Origin: Singulisphaera sp. GP187
Lineage (GTDB): Bacteria; Planctomycetota; Planctomycetia; Gemmatales; Gemmataceae
Assembly (NCBI GenBank): GCA_945905925.1
Contig: CAMDQN010000016.1
Coordinates: 1 to 64,000 of the forward strand
Reading direction: 5' to 3'
DNA: 64,000 nucleotides
Shown: one piece after another, positions 40,138 through 48,904 of the stretch
How the letters are laid out: every line of letters begins with the position of its first letter
Position numbering within the stretch: position 1 is the first letter of the stretch
Notes under the pieces: generated by a model
The model's input: only the letters and a program-made list of their open reading frames with translations
Told to the model about the DNA's origin: nothing
Databases searched by the model: none
Program-made: the position numbers and the translations under genes

Positions 40138-41685
40138 ATGGCTACTCCCGCCACGACCGCTCGCGAGTACTGCACGCTCCTGGCGAAGAGCAAATTGCTC
40201 CTGGCGGAGGAGGTGGAGTCACAGTACCGCCAGTGGAAGGAAGAGCGTCCCGGCACGGACGACCGCGTGGACTCGTTCCGCCGGTTCCTGGTCGCGCGCA
40301 AGTGCCTCACCGAGTACCAGGCGATGCTCGTCCAGCGTGGACGCGCCGACGGCTTCTTCCTGGCCGGGTACAAGATCCTCGACCGCATCGGCAAGGGGCA
40401 GATGGGCGGCGTGTACAAAGCCGTTCACACGTTCGGTCAATTGGTCGCACTCAAAATTCTCCCCGCGTCGCGGGCCAAGAACCAGCACATCTTGGGACGG
40501 TTCCAGCGCGAGGCTCGGCTGCTCACGCAACTCGATCACCCCAACGTGGTGCGTGCGTATCAGGTCGGCGACAGCGGCGGCGTTCACTTCATCGTGATGG
40601 AGTTCCTGGAGGGCGAGACGCTCGCCGACGTGCTGGAACGCCGCAAACAGTTACCGTGGGCCGAGGCCGTTCGGCTGGTGCGACAGGTGCTCGACGGGCT
40701 TCAGCACCTGCACGACCGCCGCATGGTTCACCGCGATCTGAAACCCGCGAACATCATGCTCATGCCCGTCCTGGCTACGGGTAAGCCGGACGCCACCTGG
40801 GACGCGACCGTGAAGATCGTCGATGTGGGTCTCGGGCGCGAACTCTTCGATGACGACGCGCCGGAAGGACAGATTGAGACACCGCTCACGCAGGAGGGTT
40901 CGGTCCTGGGCACGCCCGATTACCTCGCGCCGGAACAGGCGAAGGACGCACGATCGGCCGACATCCGGGCGGACATCTACAGCGTCGGGTGCGTGCTGTA
41001 CCACTGCGTCGCGGGGCGAACCCCGTTCCACGAAACGAACATCATGGCGCAGATGCTCAGGCACGCCACCGAGCCGGCCGCACCGCTGAGTTCGTTCGCG
41101 CTCGACGTGCCGACCGGGTTCCAACAGGTGTTGAACCGGTTTCTGGCGAAGTCGCCCGACGAGCGGTTCCAGTCACCCCTTGAAGCGGCCGACGCGCTCA
41201 AGCCGTTCGAGAGCGGCGGCGCCCCGGCATCGCCCTCGAAACTGGTGCCTGCGTACAAGGACTGGCTGGAAAGCGAATCGCAGATGGAGACGCCAAAGGA
41301 ACTGCTCCCGAAGACCGCGAAGCCGCCAGTGCCGGCTCCTGCGCCCGCGCCCAAGCCGCCTGCGCCCAAGCCCGGGATCGCAATCTCGCCCGCGCTCAAA
41401 AGCACCACTGGGCCGCTCCCGACGAAACCCGCCGCGCCGCGCCCGGCTCCGGTCCCACGCCCGGCTCCGGTCGTCGAAGAAGTCGATGTCGAACTCGTGG
41501 CGGAGCCGATGCCGCCGGCACCCGTGGTGTTGCAGGCACCGACCCCGCCGCCTCGCCCGCTGTGGCAGCCGGACCGTCGCGACTGGATCATGCTCGTCGC
41601 GGGGTCCGGGTGCGTGCTGTCCGCGGTGGGAGTCGGTGCCGTGCTCGCGCGCCTGCTTGGTCCGAAACCAAAGCCTGCGGAGTGA
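40138..41685 (+). CDS. Ser/Thr protein kinase with C-terminal membrane anchor
   Basis: The product is 515 residues. Residues 1-75 are a helical N-terminal domain ('AREYCTLLAKSKLLLAEEVE') found in planctomycete kinases. The kinase domain (about 80-360) is complete: 'RIGKGQMGGVYKAVHTFGQL', the Lys in 'VALKILP', 'MVHRDLKPANIML', 'VKIVDVGLGRE' (DVG in place of DFG, Asp kept) and 'LGTPDYLAPEQA'. A Pro/Ala-rich linker leads to a TM near the C-terminus ('WIMLVAGSGCVLSAVGVGAV'). It is predicted active, unlike its upstream neighbour. Substrates are unknown. Confidence 0.9.
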   Translation: MATPATTAREYCTLLAKSKLLLAEEVESQYRQWKEERPGTDDRVDSFRRFLVARKCLTEYQAMLVQRGRADGFFLAGYKILDRIGKGQMGGVYKAVHTFGQLVALKILPASRAKNQHILGRFQREARLLTQLDHPNVVRAYQVGDSGGVHFIVMEFLEGETLADVLERRKQLPWAEAVRLVRQVLDGLQHLHDRRMVHRDLKPANIMLMPVLATGKPDATWDATVKIVDVGLGRELFDDDAPEGQIETPLTQEGSVLGTPDYLAPEQAKDARSADIRADIYSVGCVLYHCVAGRTPFHETNIMAQMLRHATEPAAPLSSFALDVPTGFQQVLNRFLAKSPDERFQSPLEAADALKPFESGGAPASPSKLVPAYKDWLESESQMETPKELLPKTAKPPVPAPAPAPKPPAPKPGIAISPALKSTTGPLPTKPAAPRPAPVPRPAPVVEEVDVELVAEPMPPAPVVLQAPTPPPRPLWQPDRRDWIMLVAGSGCVLSAVGVGAVLARLLGPKPKPAE

Positions 41686-41765
41686 CCGAGTGAGGGGTGG
41701 GAGCCAACCAACGGCATCCGAACCCGCCGCTACCCGTTGGCCGGCGCGTGTGATATCCTGGGGCG

Positions 41766-42986
41766 ATGTCTTCTCCCATCACCACCGACGCCTGGCTCGC
41801 GTTCGAGGACGGGTGGCTCGCGCCCTACGCGATGCCCTCGCGCGCCAGTCGCGGGCGCCGACACCCCGAAAACGATCACCCGTTTCGCTCGCTCTACCAG
41901 CGCGACCGCGAGCGCATCGTTCACTGCACCGCGTTCCGCCGCATGACCGGCAAGACGCAAGTCCTCGTCGCCAGCGTGAACGACCACCACCGCACCAGGC
42001 TCACGCACACGCTCGAAGTCACACAACTCGCGCGCACCGTTGCCCGGCGGTTGCGGTTGAATGAAGATTTGGCGGAAGCCATCGCGCTCGCGCACGACAT
42101 CGGCCACCCGCCCTTCGGCCACGCCGGCGAGGACGCACTCGACGAGTGTCTGAAGCCGCACGGCGGCTTCAACCACAACCTTTTCGGTCTCCGCCGCGTC
42201 GATGAACTGGAAGAGCGCTACCCGCAGTTCCCGGGCCTAAATTTGTCGTTTGAAGTGCGTGAAGCGTTCGTCCAGCACTGCGGGCGCACCGACGCGCCGG
42301 GGTGCAGCGAGTTCCGCGATTGTGGTGGTCCGCTCCTCGAAGCGCAGATCGCGGACGTGGTCGATTCCATCGCCTACGACACACACGACACCGACGACGC
42401 GCTCGGCCTGGGCTTCATCACGATGGACGAACTGCGCCGGGTCGAGTTCTGGACGCGGGCCACGGAGCGGGTTCACTCGCACACGCCGGGATTGTCGGAC
42501 GGTCCGTTGCGGGTCGCGGTCGTGCGCGAACTGCTCTCGTGGCAGGTCGCCGATCTACTCGACGAGACCGCGAACCGGATCGCGGGCGCTAACGTAAGAT
42601 CGGTCGAAGACGTTCGTTCCACAAGCAAGACGCTCGTTGGGTTCACCCCTGAAGTGCGCCGCCTGAAAGCCGGTCTGGAGCGGTTCCTGCACGAGCGTGT
42701 GTACAAACACCATCGCGTACTGCGGATGACCGCGAACGGGAAGCGCATTCTTCAGGCGCTGTTCGCGGAGTACGCGCGATCCCCGGCGCTCTTGCCCGAA
42801 AAACACCTGCGCCGGTGGACCGGGGCCGACGCGATCATCGGCGCGCCGCCGCCGGGGTGGGTCACCGCGGCCCGCACCCGGCTCGACTGTCTGGAGCGCG
42901 TCGTCGGCGACTACCTAGCGGGCATGACCGACCGGTTCGCCCAACTGGAGTACCGGCGCCTGTTTTTGCCGTCCATCGAACTGTAG
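41766..42986 (+). CDS. Deoxyguanosinetriphosphate triphosphohydrolase-like protein (HD domain)
   Basis: The product is 406 residues. It has the dGTPase family opening 'HPFRSLYQRDRERIVHCTAF' with 'RRMTGKTQVLV', and the HD metal site: His in 'RTRLTHTLEV', His-Asp in 'ALAHDIGHPPFGHAGE', and a later Asp in 'IADVVDSIAYDTHDTDDA'. These enzymes cleave dNTPs to nucleosides and triphosphate. The family includes dgt and close paralogues with different dNTP preferences, so no gene symbol is given. Length is typical. Confidence 0.9.
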   Translation: MSSPITTDAWLAFEDGWLAPYAMPSRASRGRRHPENDHPFRSLYQRDRERIVHCTAFRRMTGKTQVLVASVNDHHRTRLTHTLEVTQLARTVARRLRLNEDLAEAIALAHDIGHPPFGHAGEDALDECLKPHGGFNHNLFGLRRVDELEERYPQFPGLNLSFEVREAFVQHCGRTDAPGCSEFRDCGGPLLEAQIADVVDSIAYDTHDTDDALGLGFITMDELRRVEFWTRATERVHSHTPGLSDGPLRVAVVRELLSWQVADLLDETANRIAGANVRSVEDVRSTSKTLVGFTPEVRRLKAGLERFLHERVYKHHRVLRMTANGKRILQALFAEYARSPALLPEKHLRRWTGADAIIGAPPPGWVTAARTRLDCLERVVGDYLAGMTDRFAQLEYRRLFLPSIEL

Positions 42987-42992
42987 AATCGA

Positions 42993-43100
42993 GTGTGTTT
43001 CGTGTTTCGTGTTTCGTGTTTTGATGCTTCGGCGCGCCGGGCGCGTTCGCAACCGGGCGTTCCGAAACACCAAACACTAAACACCAAACACCAAACACGA
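42993..43100. repeat. GTGTTTC/GTGTTTG heptamer inverted repeat
   Basis: The left arm is a run of GTGTTTCGTGTTTCGTGTTT (42993-43023) and the right arm a run of CACCAAACAC-type units (43065-43100). The pairing is imperfect because the left arm has C where the right demands G. The middle contains GCGCGCCGGGCGCG. It lies between the dGTPase-like and PIN-TRAM genes and shares its plan with 2639-2755 and 29133-29252. Confidence 0.8.
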
Positions 43101-43108
43101 GGTTCCCA

Positions 43109-44254
43109 ATGCTGCTCACGCTGTTACGCGTTGCCTATGCCGTGCTCCTGATCGGGATGGCGATCATCTCCGTCAGTTTCTTCGTGGGAACGGAGGACGT
43201 GGCGGGGATGATCTTCGCCCCGCTCGGCATCCTCCTGATCGGCGGGGTCGTGTTCGTGACGGACGTGCGCGAGAAGCAAAAGCGCATTACCACTATCTCC
43301 GCGCTGTACTTCGGGTTGCTCCTCGGATTGTTGCTCGGCTACCTGTTCTCGCTGGTTCTCGAACCGCTCATGCAAAACGTGTTCGGGAAGCCGCAGGTCG
43401 TCACCCTGGGCCGCGTGCTGATTACCGTGATCTGTTGTTATGTGACGATTTCAACGCTTGTGCAGACGAAGGACGAGTTTCGCTTCATTATCCCTTATGT
43501 CGAGTTTTCCAAACAGGTGAAGGGCGGGAAGCCCCTTGTGCTCGACACGAGCGTAATCATTGATGGCCGCATCGCCGACGTGTGCGATACTCAACTGATC
43601 GACACGATGCTCATCGTGCCGCGGTTCGTGTTGCAGGAACTTCAGGCCATCGCGGACAGTTCGGACAAACTGAAACGCAACCGCGGGCGTCGCGGGTTGG
43701 ACGTTCTGAAGAGGCTCCAAACCAACCCGAAGATCGACCTGCAGATGCACGACGGGAACGTCGTGGAGTTGCGCACCGGCGAGCGGGTCCGGGTCGATGA
43801 GCGACTGGTGATTCTCGCGAAGGCACTCAACGCCCGCGTCGTCACCAACGACTTCAACCTGAACAAGATCGCGCAGTTGCAAGGCGTCGATGTCATCAAC
43901 CTGAACGAGTTGGCGAACGCGCTGAAGACGGTGGCGATCCCCGGCGAGTCCATGCAGGTGAAGGTCGTGAAGGCCGGGGACCAGATGGGGCAAGGCGTCG
44001 GGTATCTCGACGACGGCACGATGGTGGTGGTCGAACAGGGTCGGGGGCTGATCGGGCAGGACATCGGGATTGTGGTCACGAGCGTGCTGCAAACGCCTGC
44101 GGGCCGGATGATTTTCGGTCGCCCCGACCAACGGTCGAGCGGGTCGCACACGCCATATTCTGGCGCCACCACGCCGAACTCGTCTGGTGGGCCGGACGCG
44201 AAGGGTGGGTCGGGGGCACACGAGCCGTTGAAGGGGGGCGACCCCAAGAGTTGA
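43109..44254 (+). CDS. PIN/TRAM-domain integral membrane protein (YacL-like)
   Basis: The product is 381 residues. Four N-terminal membrane segments (residues 1-115) precede a PIN nuclease domain: 'LVLDTSVIIDGRIADVCDTQ' (first catalytic Asp), 'PRFVLQELQAIADS' (Glu), 'RGRRGLDVLKRLQ' and 'VVTNDFNLNKIA' (Asp). A TRAM domain follows ('VKVVKAGDQMGQGVGYLDDG', 'VVTSVLQTPAGRMIFGR'). YacL proteins are conserved, with unclear RNA-related roles. The Ser/Gly/Pro-rich tail is low complexity. Confidence 0.92.
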   Translation: MLLTLLRVAYAVLLIGMAIISVSFFVGTEDVAGMIFAPLGILLIGGVVFVTDVREKQKRITTISALYFGLLLGLLLGYLFSLVLEPLMQNVFGKPQVVTLGRVLITVICCYVTISTLVQTKDEFRFIIPYVEFSKQVKGGKPLVLDTSVIIDGRIADVCDTQLIDTMLIVPRFVLQELQAIADSSDKLKRNRGRRGLDVLKRLQTNPKIDLQMHDGNVVELRTGERVRVDERLVILAKALNARVVTNDFNLNKIAQLQGVDVINLNELANALKTVAIPGESMQVKVVKAGDQMGQGVGYLDDGTMVVVEQGRGLIGQDIGIVVTSVLQTPAGRMIFGRPDQRSSGSHTPYSGATTPNSSGGPDAKGGSGAHEPLKGGDPKS

Positions 44255-44264
44255 AGCCTCTCGT

Positions 44265-44341
44265 ATTGGCGAGCGGGGGGCGTAAGCCCCTGTTTGTATT
44301 GTCAACCGCACAACAGGGGGCTTACGCCCCCGCTCGTCAAT
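44265..44341. repeat. Inverted repeat with AACAGGGGGCTTACG module
   Basis: The left arm ATTGGCGAGCGGGGGGCGTA (from 44265) pairs with TACGCCCCCGCTCGTCAAT (to 44341), continuing with AGCCCCTGTTT and AACAGGGGGCT. It lies between the PIN-TRAM and TPR-like genes. The GGGGG at 44343-44347, just beyond its edge, serves as ribosome-binding site for the next gene. Copies of one arm occur at 20476-20506 and 56817-56852. Confidence 0.9.
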
Positions 44342-44356
44342 AGGGGGATTCCGAAT

Positions 44357-45118
44357 ATGCGAATGCTGCTCCTCGGGTTGGCCGGTGTTGGGGCGGTTGC
44401 GTGGTCCGTGGCCGCGCAGCCGAGCAAACCGCTGACCGAACCGGGCAAGACGGCACCGCTTCCGCCCGGTGACAACACTCCACCCTCAACCGCCACCGAC
44501 GTGCAACTCGTCGAGCGCACACTCGCGGCCCGCAAGGAATACGAAAACAGCCTCAAGGCGCTCCACGAACACTACGCCAAGACCGGCGAGAAGCAGCGGC
44601 TCGCGTGGGTCGAGCGCGAACTGATGGCCTACCACCTCCTGTGGAAGCCGTCGTACAACCTCGACGTGAAGGACGTGCCGCCGTCCACGCTCGAAGCCCG
44701 CGTCAACGTGCGCGAGGCGAACGAACTGTACAAGGCCGCGATGGAGTACAAGGGAAAGGGTCTCGGCGACGACTACATTCTGAACATGCGGCGCTCGGAA
44801 CTGCTGCTCCGCGAGGTGTTGGAGAAGTACCCGAACTCGGACAAGATCGGCGACGTGGCATACCAACTCGGCGACATCTACGAGGGCCGCGCGTACAAGC
44901 AGTACGACCGCGCCGCGAAATACTTCGAGCGTTCGTTCCAGTGGGTGAAGGGGTCGCGCACCGATGCGAGGCTCCGCGCCGGGGTACTCTACGATCGCCA
45001 ACTGAACGAGCGCGCGAAGGCGATCGAACTGTACCGCGCCGTGGTCGAACACGACACCAACCCCGACCACATCAAGCAAGCCGAGAAACGCATCGCCGAA
45101 CTGACTGGGCGTAAGTAG
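44357..45118 (+). CDS. Secreted TPR-like protein
   Basis: The product is 253 residues with a signal peptide (residues 1-20, ending 'VAWSVAAQP') and a Pro/Thr-rich linker. The mature part is all helical, with tetratricopeptide-like units: 'VREANELYKAAMEYKGKGLG', 'RRSELLLREVLEKYPNSDKI', 'AYQLGDIYEGRAYKQYDRAA' and 'RAKAIELYRAVVEHDTNPD'. This resembles YbgF/BamD-type periplasmic TPR proteins but is not assigned. The ATG is preceded by AGGGGG at the edge of the repeat. Confidence 0.78.
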   Translation: MRMLLLGLAGVGAVAWSVAAQPSKPLTEPGKTAPLPPGDNTPPSTATDVQLVERTLAARKEYENSLKALHEHYAKTGEKQRLAWVERELMAYHLLWKPSYNLDVKDVPPSTLEARVNVREANELYKAAMEYKGKGLGDDYILNMRRSELLLREVLEKYPNSDKIGDVAYQLGDIYEGRAYKQYDRAAKYFERSFQWVKGSRTDARLRAGVLYDRQLNERAKAIELYRAVVEHDTNPDHIKQAEKRIAELTGRK

Positions 45119-45121
45119 GAG

Positions 45122-45192
45122 AAGTCTCAAGTCCGCAAGTCCCAAGTCGAAGACATACACTGTTGGTGTCTTCGACTTGGGACTTGAGACTT
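45122..45192. repeat. Inverted repeat (CCCAAGTCGAAGACA module)
   Basis: AAGTCTCAAGTCC and CAAGTCCCAAGTCGAAGACA (to 45155) face TGTCTTCGACTTGGGACTTG and AGACTT (to 45192). It shares the CCCAAGTCGAAGA core with 22304-22390, 23 kb away. It separates the TPR-like gene from the CDF gene. Confidence 0.88.
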
Positions 45193-45213
45193 GACGACCC
45201 GAGACTGGAAGAA

Positions 45214-46167
45214 ATGGAACCCCTCGCGCGGCTGCGCTGGCCGGTGGCGCTCTCGATCGTCGCCGCGCTCGTCACCATCGGGATGAAGGGCACGGCCTAC
45301 GCGCTGACCGGGTCCGTCGGGTTGCTCACCGACGCGCTCGAATCCGTCGTGAACCTGCTCGCCGCGGTCACCGCGTACTTCGCGCTGTGGTACGCGTCCC
45401 GGCCCGCCGACCCGTCGCACACCTACGGCCACGAGAAGATTGAGTTCCTGTCGAGCGGTCTCGAAGGCGTGCTGATCGTCGTCGCTGGCCTCGGGGCCGT
45501 GGGTTACGGCATCTGCCGACTGCTCTTCCCGGAACCGCTTCAGGCGATCGAACTCGGCAGCGGTCTGGCGCTGGCTGCGTCGGTCGTCAACTTCGCGGTC
45601 GCACGCGTTCTGTTGCACCACGGTCGCATACACAAGTCCATCGTGATGGAAGCCGACGGGCAGCACCTCATGGCCGACGTATGGACTTCCGTCGGCGTAT
45701 TGGTCGGGCTTGCGCTGGTGTACGCGACCGAGTTCACGTTCTTCGATTCGCTGCTCGCGATCATGATGGGACTGCACATCACCTGGACCGGGTCGGGGCT
45801 GATTCGACGTTCCTTCGACGGCTTGATGGATCACGCGATTCCCCTCGAAGATCGCGAGCGCATCCGCGACGTGATCTCCGCGAACCTCCCCGAAGGCGCG
45901 ACGTTCCACATGCTCCGCACGCGCCTGTCTGGGGCACGCCGGTTCGTCGAGTTCCACCTGCTCGTGGACGGCGATGTCTCCGTGCGCGAAGGGCACCGAC
46001 TCGCGACAAATCTCGAAGCCGCACTCGAAGCCGCGATGCCGGAAGTGGCGGTGACGATTCACGTGGAACCGGTAGACGAACAGGAATCGTGGGAACCTGA
46101 ATACCTGCGGCGTCTCGGCGAGGAACCCACCCCGCCGCCGCCAACACAACCGACCGCGACGCCATGA
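45214..46167 (+). CDS. Cation diffusion facilitator (CDF) family metal exporter
   Basis: The product is 317 residues with six TM segments. TM2 and TM5 carry the CDF metal sites: 'LLTDALESVVNLLAAVTAYF' and 'EADGQHLMADVWTSVGVLVG' (H..D pattern). The loop 'PADPSHTYGHEKIEFLSSGL' is a CDF hallmark. The C-terminal cytosolic domain has 'FVEFHLLVDGDVSVREGHRL'. These proteins export Zn, Co, Fe or Mn by proton antiport. The stop overlaps the next gene by 4 bases, pairing metal export with a metal-ABC permease. A TTG at 45163 inside the repeat is a less likely start. Confidence 0.9.
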   Translation: MEPLARLRWPVALSIVAALVTIGMKGTAYALTGSVGLLTDALESVVNLLAAVTAYFALWYASRPADPSHTYGHEKIEFLSSGLEGVLIVVAGLGAVGYGICRLLFPEPLQAIELGSGLALAASVVNFAVARVLLHHGRIHKSIVMEADGQHLMADVWTSVGVLVGLALVYATEFTFFDSLLAIMMGLHITWTGSGLIRRSFDGLMDHAIPLEDRERIRDVISANLPEGATFHMLRTRLSGARRFVEFHLLVDGDVSVREGHRLATNLEAALEAAMPEVAVTIHVEPVDEQESWEPEYLRRLGEEPTPPPPTQPTATP

Positions 46168-47090
46168 CGATCGGCGACCTCCTATCGCAACTGAACACGT
46201 CGGCTCTGTGGGTACCGGCGGCGGGTACGGCCGCGTTGGGTCTCGTCGCGGGCGCCGTTGGTTCGTTCGCGGTGCTGCGCCGGCAGAGCCTTCAGGGCGA
46301 CGCGGTCGCGCACGCGGCGCTGCCCGGTGTCGCGGCGGCGTTCCTGCTGGGCGGACGCGCACCGCTCGCACTGGTTCTCGGCGGCGCCGTGGCCGGGTGG
46401 CTCGCGATGCTGATCGTCGCGCACATCACTCGCCGCTCGCGGGTGCCGTTCGACTCCGCGCTCGCGGGCGTCCTGGCGGTCTTCTTCGGGTTGGGTCTCG
46501 TGCTGTTCGTTTACATCGACAAGAACGTGCCCGGCGCGGCGCTCACGCCACTGGGACGCTACCTGTTCGGTCAGGCCGCGCTGATCGGCGTGCCGGACCT
46601 GTGGGTGATCGGCGGGTTCGGGGTGCTTGCGCTGCTCGTAATGTTGCTCCTCTGGAAGCAGTTCAAGGTGGTGAGTTTCGACCCGGCGTTCGCGTCGAGT
46701 CTGGGCTTTCCGGTGCGCACGTTGGATCTCTTGCTCACCACGCTCACGGTCGTCGCGGTGGTGATCGGGCTGAAGGCGGTGGGCGTCGTGTTAATGACGG
46801 CGCTGCTGATCGCGCCGTGTGTCGCGGCCCGGCAGTGGACCGACCGACTCGGGCGTGTGGTGCTACTCGCGGGTGTGTTCGGGGCGCTCGCGGGCGTGAG
46901 CGGCACGGTCGCGAGCCACCTGGCGAGTTATCAGTTCCCGAAGGCCGGCTCGGTTCCGACCGGCCCGACCATCGTGCTGTGTGCCACCGCGCTTGTGTTG
47001 CTGTCGCTCGTCTTCGGCACCGCTCGCGGTTGGGTGTGGACGCTGCGCCGCACCGCGAGGCCGGTTCCACACGCCGGGCAACCGGGTTAA
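46164..47090 (+). CDS. Metal ABC transporter permease (ZnuB/MntB-type, ABC-3 family)
   Basis: The product is 308 residues with about eight membrane segments. ABC-3 features are 'GSFAVLRRQSLQGDAVAHAA', 'LPGVAAAFLL', 'GRYLFGQAALIGVPDLWVIG' and 'FDPAFASSLGFPVRTLDLLL'. The family imports Zn2+, Mn2+ or Fe2+ with an ATPase and a solute-binding protein, neither of which lies in the window. Translation is coupled to the CDF gene. Its natural partner permease is at 48905, after two unrelated genes. Confidence 0.88.
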   Translation: MTIGDLLSQLNTSALWVPAAGTAALGLVAGAVGSFAVLRRQSLQGDAVAHAALPGVAAAFLLGGRAPLALVLGGAVAGWLAMLIVAHITRRSRVPFDSALAGVLAVFFGLGLVLFVYIDKNVPGAALTPLGRYLFGQAALIGVPDLWVIGGFGVLALLVMLLLWKQFKVVSFDPAFASSLGFPVRTLDLLLTTLTVVAVVIGLKAVGVVLMTALLIAPCVAARQWTDRLGRVVLLAGVFGALAGVSGTVASHLASYQFPKAGSVPTGPTIVLCATALVLLSLVFGTARGWVWTLRRTARPVPHAGQPG

Positions 47091-47212
47091 CGGTGTCGGT
47101 GTCGGTGGACCGGCCCGAACTCGTGAAGAATCTGTAGGAACTCGGCTCAGGCCAAGCTAAAATCATGCTTACGCTCTAATCTTCGTCGAAGGTACAAGCC
47201 CCAATACTTTCC

Positions 47213-47821
47213 ATGCGCGTACTCCTTCTCACGGTTGTTACGGGTCTGATCCTCGTGGCTGGGTGCGGAAGTCCGTCACCTCCCGAAATCCCACCTCCGC
47301 CACCATTCGATGCGACTGCCATGGCGTCCGCGGCGTTCGCCGAGTACGACCGGGACAAGAACGGTTTCATCGAAGGGTCGGAATTCGATGCGTTCCCGGC
47401 CCTCAGGGGGGTGCTCGCCGGGGTTGACACGAACCGGGACAAGAAGGTCGCGAAGGCTGAGTTGCAAGCCCGGTTCGAGGAATACGCCCCGGCAAATGCC
47501 GGTCTAATTTCCGTCCCCGTGTCGGTCACACTGGACAACGCGCCACTGGCCAACGCGACCGTGCAGTTCGTCCCGGAGGCGTTCATGGGCGGGACGATTC
47601 AGGAGGCGACTGGGAAGACCCAGGCCGATGGAACCGTTCTGAAGTTCACGATCGGTGGGCAGGAGCAGCCGGGCCTTCAACCTGGGTTCTACAAGGTGAA
47701 GGTGACCCGGGGCGACGGGAAGGAACTCCCGGCTCGGTACAACACCACAACCACCCTCGGGGCCGAAGCGTTCGGTAGCCGGGGGGGCAACCGGATTTCG
47801 TTCGCGCTGTCATCCCGGTAG
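47213..47821 (+). CDS. Lipoprotein with EF-hand-like motifs and a transthyretin-like domain
   Basis: The product is 202 residues. Its signal peptide with lipobox 'LILVAGCGS' makes it a lipoprotein. EF-hand-like calcium loops follow: 'EYDRDKNGFIEGSEF' and 'GVDTNRDKKVAKAELQ'. From about residue 100 a beta-sandwich domain common in planctomycetes appears: 'PVSVTLDNAPLANATVQFVP', 'QADGTVLKF' and 'PGFYKVKVTRGDGKELPARY'. It is co-oriented with the DUF1559 gene 60 bases downstream, a pairing that also occurs at 57798/58354. Role unknown. Confidence 0.8.
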   Translation: MRVLLLTVVTGLILVAGCGSPSPPEIPPPPPFDATAMASAAFAEYDRDKNGFIEGSEFDAFPALRGVLAGVDTNRDKKVAKAELQARFEEYAPANAGLISVPVSVTLDNAPLANATVQFVPEAFMGGTIQEATGKTQADGTVLKFTIGGQEQPGLQPGFYKVKVTRGDGKELPARYNTTTTLGAEAFGSRGGNRISFALSSR

Positions 47822-47883
47822 TCCGACATTCGGACCACCGGGTCATTTTCTATCTCCGTTCCTCATTTGCGAGGGAGTCTCTG

Positions 47884-48867
47884 ATGTTCGTACCGTCTGT
47901 TCTGTGGCGCCCCCACCGGAGCCGGGGGTTCACGCTGATTGAGTTACTGGTGGTGATCGCGATTATCGCGATCCTCATCGGGTTGCTTCTCCCCGCCGTA
48001 CAGAAGGTGCGCGAGGCCGCGGGGCGGATGCGCTGCACCAACAACCTCAAGCAACTGGGCCTGGGGATGCACAACTGCCACGACACGACCAGCTCGTTCC
48101 CGTCCGCCGGGTGGGGGTGGCTTTGGACCGGGGAGGCAGACCGCGGGAGCGGCAAGGAACAACCCGGCGGGTGGGTGTTCAGCCTCCTGCCGTACGTCGA
48201 GCAATCGCCGCTGCGCGACATGGGAAAGGGCCAGGCGCGTCCAGCCCAACTGACCGCGTTCGCGGCCCGGAACTCGACCGCCGTCGCCTTTTTCATCTGC
48301 CCGAGCCGCCGTCAGTCCGTTCCGTATTCCGGCACGCTCCCGTACAACAACGCCGACCCTTCTACCGTGTACGGCCGGACCGACTACGCCGCGTGCGTGT
48401 CGTCGAACAACGTCAACGAGGTGTTCGGTGGACCGAACACGTTGGCGGAGGGGGACCCAGACGCCTATTGGGCGAACCACGCCGCGACGAACAGCACCAA
48501 CTTCAACGGCATCTGCTACACCCGGAGCCAGGTGCGGCTGACCGACATTACCAAGGGGTCCAGCAACCAGGTGATGCTCGGGGAGAAGTACCTGAACGCG
48601 AGCAACTACACCAACGGGGCGGACCCCGGTGACAACGAGTGCATGTTCACAGGGCTGAACAACGACGTGTGCCGGAACACGTTCAGCCCACCGCTCAAGG
48701 ACCAACCCGGCGTGACCGACACGATGCGGTTCGGGAGCCAGCACCTCAGCGGCGTGAACGTCGTTCTCGGCGATGGCTCGGTCCGCACGATCACATACAA
48801 CATTGCCCAAACCGTTTTCCAACCACTGGGTGACATCCGCTCGGGGGCTGTCATCAACTTGCCGTGA
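47884..48867 (+). CDS. DUF1559 prepilin-like protein
   Basis: The product is 327 residues. The type IV pilin-like N-terminus '[20 protein letters not shown]' has the prepilin peptidase site after Gly and Glu at position 5 of the mature helix. It is followed by '[20 protein letters not shown]' and 'NLKQLGLGMHNCHD'. The C-terminal motif '[18 protein letters not shown]' is the HX9DG-type ending of DUF1559. These are large planctomycete families of pseudopilin-like proteins, possibly surface or periplasmic. A lipoprotein gene precedes it. Confidence 0.93.
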   Translation: MFVPSVLWRPHRSRGFTLIELLVVIAIIAILIGLLLPAVQKVREAAGRMRCTNNLKQLGLGMHNCHDTTSSFPSAGWGWLWTGEADRGSGKEQPGGWVFSLLPYVEQSPLRDMGKGQARPAQLTAFAARNSTAVAFFICPSRRQSVPYSGTLPYNNADPSTVYGRTDYAACVSSNNVNEVFGGPNTLAEGDPDAYWANHAATNSTNFNGICYTRSQVRLTDITKGSSNQVMLGEKYLNASNYTNGADPGDNECMFTGLNNDVCRNTFSPPLKDQPGVTDTMRFGSQHLSGVNVVLGDGSVRTITYNIAQTVFQPLGDIRSGAVINLP

Positions 48868-48904
48868 CCGCACCGCCACAACTTGTGGCGAATCACGCTT
48901 CGTC

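Noticed and set aside
40138-41685. Second kinase as a pseudokinase because of DVG
   Set aside because: The Asp of the DFG motif is kept and the catalytic loop HRDLKPAN is complete; Phe-to-Val at this site is compatible with activity.
47091-47212. Short coding-like stub (VDRPELVKNL) as a gene
   Set aside because: About 14 codons with no ribosome-binding site; mentioned only as a possible remnant.
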